This document shows positions 56,444 through 64,000 of a DNA stretch of 64,000 bases, one piece after another. The notes beneath the pieces are model-generated. The model had not been told where the DNA came from. It ran no database searches and saw only the letters and a list, made by a program, of their open reading frames with translations. The DNA lies in the NCBI GenBank assembly GCA_933207985.1, contig OW240916.1:84791132-84855131 (forward strand), read 5' to 3'. Source of the DNA: Pelobates cultripes (Eukaryota > Chordata > Amphibia > Anura > Pelobatidae). A program made the translations under genes and the position numbers. How positions within the stretch are numbered: position 1 is the first letter of the stretch; every line of letters starts with the position of its first letter.

Positions 56444-56786
56444 TAGTGATGTCCCGAACGGTTCGCGAACGCTTTGTCACGAACGGTTCGCCGTGGACTC
56501 ATCATTGAGTAAACTTTGACCCTGTACCTCACAGTCAGCAGACACATTCCAGCCAATCAGCAGCAGACCCTCCCTCCCAGACCCTCCCAACTCCTGGACA
56601 GCATCCATTTTACATTCATTGTGAAGCTGCATTCTTAGTGAGCTGTCCAGGAGGTGGGAGGATCTGGGAGGGAGGGTCTGCTGCTGATTGGCTGGAATGT
56701 GTCTGCTGACTGTGAGGTACAGGGTCAAAGTTTACTCAATGATGAGTCCGTGGCGAACCGTTCGCGAACCGTTCGGGACATCACTA
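56444..56786. mobile_element. Hairpin hAT MITE, 343 bp
   Basis: Ends TAGTGATGTCCCGAACGGTT and AACCGTTCGGGACATCACTA, flanked by CTTATAAT at 56436-56443 and 56787-56794, a perfect 8-bp duplication. Nearly the whole element folds back: the arms around GGTCTGCTGCTGATTGGCTG and CAGCCAATCAGCAGCAGACC continue inward to about 56600, leaving a loop of a few tens of bases. Confidence 0.93.
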
Positions 56787-56794
56787 CTTATAAT

Positions 56795-57095
56795 CTTTAT
56801 CGTTGTAAATAATGTAGACAAAATTCAGTCTCAATCAATGCTAAACACACACACACATACACACAATAGATGACATTATAACTTTAAAAGAAACATGGAT
56901 ATAGACAAAGAAATTCCAAGCTGGTGACGTTGTTTCATCAACAATGTCACAGCACAGTGGCAACATTACATCTTGCGTTGACACACGTTGACACACGCAT
57001 GAGTTTGTATCACCATGGTGTCATCAGCTACTTATACAACCAATGACAAGGATAAAAGCAATCCTGAGGAAGTTTCTACTGAGAACTGATTTAAA
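56795..57095. other. Unassigned stretch with a degenerate hammerhead-like motif
   Basis: 57064-57070 CTGAGGA is followed by AGTTT (57071-57075), able to pair with GAACT (57083-57087, one G-U), then GATTTAA where a hammerhead has GAAA. It resembles the motif at 26629 in decayed form. Confidence 0.25.
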
Positions 57096-57331
57096 AAGTT
57101 GAAAAATGCTTTCCTATGAGACTGGCTGAATGCGCGCGCAGCTCCTGCAGCACGTGCGCATTCAGCCGAAGGGGAGAAGAAGAGGCAGAGAGGAGGAGGA
57201 GATGTAAGTTTTAACCCTTTCCTCTCCCCAGAGCCGGGTGGGAGGGGGACCCTGAGGGTGGGGGCACCCTCAGGGCACTATAGTGCCAGGAAAACGAGTA
57301 TGTTTTCCTGGCACTATAGTGGTCCTTTAAT
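57096..57331. mobile_element. T2-like MITE, right part
   Basis: Collinear with the right half of 51664-52154: GCTTTCCTATGAGACTGGCT, a GCGCGCGCAGCTC segment and the end GCACTATAGTGGTCCTTTAA. Confidence 0.85.
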
Positions 57332-57861
57332 GGTGAATCTTATCAAGATAAATCCACTGAAATGATGGGAAAACCAATTATATTGTACATTCTTGTAAAA
57401 AAAAAAAATTCTTGTAAAAAGTGTAATGTCATTACAATGAGTTTTTGGAAGGCAATCCCTAGCTAAAAAAAACAAAATCTGTCGCCTTTAAAATTGTACA
57501 ACGTGTAAAAAAAAAAGCTAACTGAAATACTAACAGTTGCGATTGACTGAAAACAAATCTTAATAATGTAAAAATTTCATTTTGGAAGCAAATTTTTTTA
57601 TATATTAGAGTAAGTCAGCGTGAACAGATGTCATTGAACATCAGCATGTAGAGTTGTAAAAAACTGCAATTAAGGGTAATACTGAAGTCATTATAATGTT
57701 ATAACATATCTTTATTGAATATGGTATCAGTGAAGGAGATGACAAATGCTTTTATTACTGAAAGTATAAAAGGAATATATTATAGGAATGTCCTTGATTT
57801 TGAATAATGTACAGGTATGAACATCATGAATGCTTAAAGCAGAGAATTTAGCACAACCTGT
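57332..57861. other. AT-rich stretch, nothing recognised
   Basis: No motifs or credible open frames. Confidence 0.4.
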
Positions 57862-57941
57862 TTAACCCTTTAAGGACACATGACATGTGTGGCATGTCAT
57901 GATTCCCTTTTATTCCAGAAGTTTGGTCCTTAAGGGGTTAA
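57862..57941. mobile_element. Short palindromic TTAA MITE, 80 bp
   Basis: Same family as 50745-50824 in the opposite orientation: TTAACCCTTTAAGGACACAT at the left and TTTGGTCCTTAAGGGGTTAA at the right. Confidence 0.88.
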
Positions 57942-59525
57942 AACTAGCCAAAGGTTGTGCTATTTCATTAAGTGAATCTAACATAATAGGCAGCATCTAA
58001 TATAAAACAGTTAAAGATAAATGATATACGTATTTCCTGTAGGAGTCGTTATATTAGTCACTTTTTCTCCAGCAATTTTACCACCATCATGACACTCTGC
58101 TCATAGAACCTCCTACCTTCTGCCCTCTTATTCTGTTGGCCATGCTTGAGAACCTCAACCAAAGCGGGGCATCTTCCTCAATGACATGCTGATTTATTTC
58201 CAGTGTCTTGTCATCAGAACAGAGGGACACCTGTTACTTTCACTATATTTCTCTAGCAAGTGTGCAGACAACATGCAGTTGCCACGGGAATATTGCAGAA
58301 TCTACAATACGTGTGCTGTAGTTGCTGTGACAATGGACAGGAGAACCACATGAAGGAGGGTCCTCCAGTTCTCTTGTCTTTCTTTTGTTGGCATAGAGGT
58401 TTATTCCAACAGCATATACACCTATGCCAAGAATTGATTGACAGGTAAGAAGACATTTTAAGAAAATCTACATATTTTCTAGCAATCCTAGTACAAGGTA
58501 TAGATGAAATTGTGCGGTCTTTTATTAATTTAAGGTGTCTGAACCATGATAATGTACACTTTAAATTCAACACCATTTTTAGTTGTTAATTTAGATTCTA
58601 TTCCTGGATATCCTAGCACTGCCAGAGCATACAATGTAAATAATATAACCTCCCACAATGCCATGTTGATGTACTGCACTACGATAGGAATGCCCGTCCA
58701 TCATGGGGAAGTGTATCACACGGAACATCAAATTACGATGAAGGTAAATATCTATATAATTATATCCAATAAACTACTCATTCCAGTAAGTGCTTCAATA
58801 ACCTGTGATGTGGTGAATTGAGGCCAGATCGTATTTTAAACTGACCCATCAAGGGGTGTTAAAGGTATAGCAAGTAGGAACACTGTTTTTAAAAAAAAAA
58901 ATAGTTTGCAAGCCATGATAAAATAGGATACACTCCCTGAATTGCAGAAAATCTTATCTGTATTAAAGTTGGGCTAACTGGTGGTAAGTTGGCTGACACT
59001 GGGCTCTTTGTGTTTTTATATGTGTCTCTATATCGTTAACCTAGATCTGCTTCATCTCCCCTTCTGTGGATCTAATTACTGCAGCTATTTGTGTATCATT
59101 ACGCTGAGTTCCATCTCCTTGCCTGTGCTGTCTATCTCACAGATGAATGCATATCACCTTGCATCATCAATCTAGCAGTCAGTCTTTTTACAGCTAGGTG
59201 TATGTAATCTATTTCAGCTTCATCACTCTTCTTGGTACCTGTCACAGGCAGCTAGTTAGGCTTATCAAATCTATTTTCCTTCTTTTGTCTGCTTGCCGAC
59301 AGTTTTACGTGTGATGGAAATGCAGTCTGAGTTACGCAGGGTTATTTGCTAAAGTTCAAACAGCCCCGTACTGATTGGGGCAAAAACATCAGGCTGCATA
59401 TGGGGCCATTGGAACTGCAAAACCTGGACATTTACAAAAAGAGAGGTCCCGCGCTCACTCCCATCACTACTACTGGGCCGGCAGCAATAACTACAGTACA
59501 CATCAGCCCCAATATAAAGTAAAAA
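57942..59525. other. Mostly unassigned stretch
   Basis: 58385-58500 shares phrases with 51410-51490 (a 'gattgacaggt ... agcaatcct' series), probably a dispersed short repeat. No coding domain was found: frames at 58253-58576 minus (107 codons) and 58546-58821 plus (91 codons) lack family signatures. Confidence 0.35.
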
Positions 59526-59956
59526 CCAAAGAAAAGAAAAGGTTACCTGAGCTCTCTCCTTAATCCCTATGTATATCTAGACAAATGGAGGTCATTTAGT
59601 TGCTCCAATGGCCATTGGAGGGAATGCCCGCCTGCCAACGTCAAGGCAGACCCCCCTAAAGCGGGTCCTACACTGACCCTTCAGCCTGCTTCCTTGAGAT
59701 TCTGGCAAAGATATCTCCAATGAGACAGAGAGGGGTATTTTTTATATACACCCCTATATACTTATTAACCCTTAATAGGGAACACATGGGATGGGCGGCA
59801 GCACTGTAACAAGGCTGTGTGATACAAAGTAAATACATATACAAAAAGTGAAGTCCTGCGCTCACTTTGGCCATTGGAGCAACTAAATGACCTCCATTTG
59901 TCTAAATATACATAGGGATTAAGGAGAGAGCGCAGGTAACTTTTTCTTTTCTTTGG
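59526..59956. repeat. 88-bp inverted repeat with 255-bp spacer
   Basis: 59526-59613 (CCAAAGAAAAGAAAAGGTTA ...) is the near-exact reverse complement of 59869-59956. AAAAAGAGAGGTCCCGCGCTCACT (59437-59460) and AAAAAGTGAAGTCCTGCGCTCACT (59843-59866) flank as direct repeats, suggesting two opposed or tandem insertions of one short element. Confidence 0.85.
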
Positions 59957-60651
59957 AAAATCTCACAGGATTGCATACCTTTTTTCTTTTTTTGTGGCAC
60001 ACCTGTCACATCCATTTTGTACACCTAAGTGTGCCTGTGCTAAAGAGCTTGTAAATGAGAAACTGTAATGTGCAGTCACATACAATAATCATACATTAAT
60101 ATTTTACATGTACGCATAGTGGAAATATCCAATAAAAAAGATATTACATGCAGGAAATCTGCTTTCACATTGTTGTCTGTGTGCCCACTGTGCTGTCACT
60201 GTACTACGGAAAACATGCATCTGAAAACACCCATTGACACACTTCCCTTCTTTGACGGCTAATGCTTGTGATGCAGAGCCAGTAGTTATTTTTTATATTT
60301 CCTGCCATGGACGGATGGATGCCTGTGTAGTATGAAGACATGAAGACACTGGTGATGTGAACTTTGTCCTCTCTGCTGAGTAATATGTCCAGCACCCATG
60401 AATGTAAAAAGCAATGGGATAAGAGGAGAGATAACCCCTAAATATTTTAGAGGGGGAATGAGAGTGGGAGATACTACTCAAATCATGATGGTCTAGATCT
60501 TTAAACAACTTTTGGCTTTGATTTAGTATTTTTGGACAAGCTTTTAAAATAATTTAATAATTTTGCATAAACTTTTAAAATGATTTAATATGAAAATATT
60601 AAAAAATTTTATGTTTAAAAATATTGTATATTTTTCAAAATATTTTTGATA

Positions 60652-60689
<38 letters not shown>

Positions 60690-61339
60690 ATATAGTATAT
60701 ATTTTCAAATATTTTATTATTTTGAAAAAAAACCAAAAAAACATTTTATCCAAAGATATTAAATAATTTAAAAAGTTTATAAAAAAAACATTAAATTGAG
60801 GCCTAAATAACATAAAAATACTATTTATAGAATATGATTATCTTTGCTACATATTTTAAAAACATTGACATTTCAGTGAAATGCCAAACATATTAAGTGG
60901 AATAACTAAAATATAAAGGACATGTTTTGTTCATAATTTCAGAACATTTATGGATATAGACACTATCCCTGCTATAATATTTTTTTGAAACATTGCATAT
61001 TTATATACATTTAAAGTGTTAGGTCAGGTTGCTGAAATCTTTTTTTTATATATAATTTTTTTTATAATTTCTAATTACATTCTTAAAAAACAAGTTTACA
61101 CACAAAAACAAAGAATATCGACTGGAACACAGAGATATGGCATTCAGGAAAATCATCACTTCTCTAAAAATTACATGACTAAAAAATAAACAACCATAAA
61201 ACACAGAAAACCACCTACTTTTTGTTTAGTGCAATGATCCATTATTTTATATTTATATATAATATTTAGCAAATGACATCATAATCCAGTTCTGTTCTGG
61301 CACAGCCATTGAGATGAAGTGGTCTGTGTGCTTTTAGGG
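59957..61339. other. AT-rich stretch with TA microsatellite
   Basis: A TA run at 60655-60690 within very AT-rich DNA (60530-60800). 61300-61330 has a short T2-like phrase (GATGAAGTGGTCTGTGTGC). Nothing coding recognised. Confidence 0.5.
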
Positions 61340-61429
61340 GATTATTAATGGGAGTTGTATGCGTGCCATACATGTTGATTGTACTATACAAGTGAGACCC
61401 ACAATGCTATTCTTCAATTCTCTATAGGT
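61340..61429 (+). repeat. 90-bp direct duplication, copy 1
   Basis: Identical over 90 bases to 63467-63556 as far as I can read. It starts GATTATTAATGGGAGTTG and ends TTCTCTATAGGT. The flanks differ. Confidence 0.95.
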
Positions 61430-61987
61430 GCAGTCAAGCTAATCTGTTGTAACGATTGTAGGCTGGTAACGAAAAAAGCTTTCCATCTTTTTTACAGAAA
61501 ACAAATTACAAATAAAACACAGTTTAATATTGTCACACATGCTCAGTACAAAAACGCTAATTAACTCAGGTCTATAAATGAAGCTTGAATAGAACTTAAT
61601 TAATTTTATGTGCTGTATTAAAGCATTACACAACAGGGAGTATGTATTAAATATAAGAATTTGCATAAAGATAATTAATTAAACATAATGAGGGGTGCAC
61701 TAATTGACCACTGTGAAAGAAAAACTATGCAAATACCTGATGGGAATGGAAACACATTGCTTATTTTTAATTCATCTGAAGGCATCTAAGGTTCTAACAT
61801 TCCAATGTGCAATAATATGCGTGATGATTTGCATTGCTCATTCTTTCATGGATCATATTCACTTATAAACTATACTCATTAAGTAAAAATTTACTTTATG
61901 GGTACATTATAATTCAAATGTGGATTATTTTCCCTGCTAACATCATGGCAAGTAACATGACATCTTCATTAAGTCACATTAAACATT
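61430..61987. other. AT-rich stretch, nothing recognised
   Basis: No element or coding signature. Confidence 0.4.
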
Positions 61988-62270
61988 AGAAACATAGAAT
62001 GTGACGGCAGATGAGAGCCATTCGGCCCATCTAGTCTGCCCAATTTTTAAAATACTTTCATTAGTCCCTGGCCTTATCTTATAGTTAGGATAGCCTTATG
62101 CCTATCCCATGCATGCTTAAACCCCTTTACTGTGTTAACCTCTACCACTTCAGCTGGAAGGCTATTCCATGCATCCACTACCCTCTCAGTAAATAAATAC
62201 TTCCTGAAATTATTTTTAAACCTTTGCCTCTCTAATTTAAGACTATGTCCTCTTGATGTGGTAGTAAAAA
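61988..62270 (-). mobile_element. CR1-like LINE 3' end
   Basis: Reverse complement of the 3' end at 32380-32646: the minus strand reads TTGGGCAGACTAGATGGGCC, then GCCGTCACATTCTATGTTTC at the 61988 side. The coding remnant includes WNSLPAEVVEV-like sequence on the minus strand near 62150. Truncated at its 5' side at about 62270. Confidence 0.9.
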
Positions 62271-63466
62271 ATTGAATTACATTAAATATTTATATATATT
62301 GTATGTACATTCTGTGACACTTTCTCAAAAATTGATATATCAATATTATTGCTATGGATAACTGTATTTTTATTTTTACACTGATAAAAAAACAAAACCC
62401 TAGATTAAATACTCAGATATTTTACCTTCTGCTTCAGAACTGGTCTTCATCTGGCATAGAAATAAATTTGTCTGCCTGGATGCCATCTATTCCTATGTAT
62501 TCAGCAGGAAAACTAAAGCCCTAGGAGCTAGCGTAGATGAACACATAGGCTCCTGTATGGGTTTTGCAGCAGGTACAACTGGGTTAACATTTAGAGGTTA
62601 TTCACTAAAACTCTGAATGGCATTGCACTATATGGGGCAAAACATTCCGGTCCTTACGGACCAAATGCTGCTGGACTGCTGAAATAGCGGTCATGTGGCA
62701 GGTGGGGGCATACCTACTAAACATATAAACTAGCCACTGAACATACCATTATCTTAATTCTCATTAGAGCACTCTGATTAGTTGACTTGTAAGCCAGCCA
62801 ATCAGAGCAATCTGAAAGGCAAGTCTTACTTCTTGAAAGACTTCCCTCGGAATATTCGAGACATTTGAATAAAAATAGAACTTTAAAAAAATAAATCTGT
62901 CTCTTTATTGTTTACTCCAATTGTGGTGTGTGATTTAGTGTGTGGTGTTTTTTGCATATGCTATTTAACAACATTTGTTTTAAAAAAGTAGCAGATCAGA
63001 CCAATGGCAGAACTACTGGAGAGGGCCCGCGTGCAAGAAATGTTTTTGGGCCCTTCTCTAGCACAACAGTGGCCAAAAGGTAGATCCTCAAGCACAAGGG
63101 TGGCCAAAAGGTCATACAACTCCCACAATGCTTTTCCAGCTGGGGATCTAACATTTGCCCATCCTTGCAGGGTTGTATTTGTGAGCAGTGTTTATACGTT
63201 GGAATGTAATAATTGTTTTTGTATGTAGAATGTGTGTGTGTGTGCGTGCATGTAGGGGTGTATTTGTATGTATTGTTGCCAAAGTAATGCAGTGGTGGAT
63301 GTTTAATTAATGCTTGCGTTTGAATGCAGGAGTGTGTTTGCATGTTTGTATATTTTTAATCACATATGTACTTTTGTGTGTAGTGTTGATGTTTGAATGA
63401 AATAGTCTTTGTATACAATTTTTAGATTTTAATACAGGGTTGTGTTTGTAAAGATTGCATTAAAAT
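62271..63466. other. Mostly unassigned stretch
   Basis: 63030-63145 has MITE-like phrases. 63186-63420 is TG-rich and degenerate, like 24260-24650. Nothing else recognised. Confidence 0.4.
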
Positions 63467-63556
63467 GATTATTAATGGGAGTTGTATGCGTGCCATACAT
63501 GTTGATTGTACTATACAAGTGAGACCCACAATGCTATTCTTCAATTCTCTATAGGT
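63467..63556 (+). repeat. 90-bp direct duplication, copy 2
   Basis: Matches 61340-61429. It ends just before a hAT-type left end (CAGTGGCGCATCC). Confidence 0.95.
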
Positions 63557-63560
63557 ACAC

Positions 63561-64000
63561 CAGTGGCGCATCCAGGGGGGGGGGGGCAATTGCCCCCCCC
63601 GAGAAAGCCGGCGGTCTCCCTCTCTCCTGCCAGCACATGCAGGCGCTAGCCCTGCAATGTGCCTGTGGACCGGAGGGGAGATCAGAGATCACAGATCTCC
63701 CTCCCCGGTCCGCAGGCACTGTGCTGACAGCCGGCAGGGGAGGGAGAGGGAGGACCCGGGAGCTCAGGCTGCAGCTCCTCCGGGTCCTCCTCTCGCGAGA
63801 TTTGGAGCATTGCCGCGGTTACCACGGCAACGCTCCAAATCTCGCGAGAGTGAACTCTAGCCCTGCAGCGCGGGCTAGAGATCACTCTCCCCACTGGGAC
63901 CACCAGGGATTCACCACGGACCACCAGGGACTAAGAAATGTCCCCCCTCCTCCTTCATAAAGGTAAGAAGGGAGGGGGGGATATAGAATATTTATTTTAA
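63561..64000. mobile_element. hAT element, left part (runs off the window)
   Basis: Begins CAGTGGCGCATCCAGG, a typical hAT left terminus in vertebrates, followed by a run of G, 'caattgcccccccc' and GC-rich sequence. It contains a perfect hairpin at 63790-63850 (CTCTCGCGAGATTTGGAGC and its complement). The right end is outside the window, so no target duplication can be checked. Open frames in it (up to 107 codons) overlap on both strands and are unconvincing. Confidence 0.65.

Noticed and set aside
63637..63960. 107-codon frame near the window end
   Set aside because: It lies in GC-rich hAT interior with competing frames on both strands and crosses a perfect hairpin; no domain recognised.

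Overview
This window is eukaryotic, repeat-saturated nuclear DNA, most likely from a frog (anuran amphibian). The reasons are the density and kind of repeats: TTAA-flanked palindromic elements ending in TTAAAGG (as described for Xenopus T2-type MITEs), Tc1/mariner, hAT, Penelope-like, L1/Tx1-like and CR1/L2-like elements, Ty3 chromoviruses and long CA- and TA-rich arrays. I found no convincing host protein-coding gene, no tRNA or rRNA gene and no CRISPR array. The species is not determined.

Layout. 1-3843 and 9167-13171 are two nearly identical copies of one block, about 9.2-9.3 kb apart; the first copy stops at a gap of exactly 100 N (3844-3943). Each block holds an unclassified retroelement-like stretch, palindromic MITEs, and a family of about 0.9-kb units arranged head-to-tail and then inverted. 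In the second copy the inverted unit is split by a TTAA-flanked transposon (13563-16780), itself split by a 1.5-kb Tc1/mariner copy (13886-15430) with a broken DD37E transposase. 3944-9166 has a CA-rich minisatellite, a long GC-rich hairpin, a CR1-like LINE 3' end and a promoter-like stretch. 16898-30613 is a patchwork of CA/TG arrays, hAT non-autonomous elements, a minus-strand LINE, a Penelope-like fragment and an inverted repeat with a hammerhead-ribozyme-like core.

30614-44400 is a nested stack. A degraded L1-like LINE is interrupted by a CR1-like LINE (itself interrupted by an internally deleted LINE copy) and, further on, by an apparently young and complete Ty3 chromovirus at 35718-41392. 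The chromovirus has 711-bp LTRs, CCCAG target duplications and one open 1399-residue Gag-Pol with a C-terminal chromodomain. Its primer-binding site is an exact 13-nt complement of a stretch in its own LTR, the signature of Tf1/sushi-type self-priming. It is the only intact protein-coding gene I can support.

44420-49200 is a minus-strand Penelope-like element split by a 2.76-kb hAT element with a perfect 8-bp target duplication. 50745-52154 holds TTAA elements, 52207-53417 a probable solo LTR, and 53455-55495 a hAT element that contains a second solo LTR (54101-55018, GTCAG duplications). 55496-63466 is AT-rich and mostly unassigned, apart from a 343-bp hairpin hAT MITE, other MITEs, an 88-bp inverted repeat and a LINE 3' end. 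The window closes in the left part of another hAT element. The sequence mainly records successive insertions rather than genes working together; target duplications and empty sites inside the window give their relative order.
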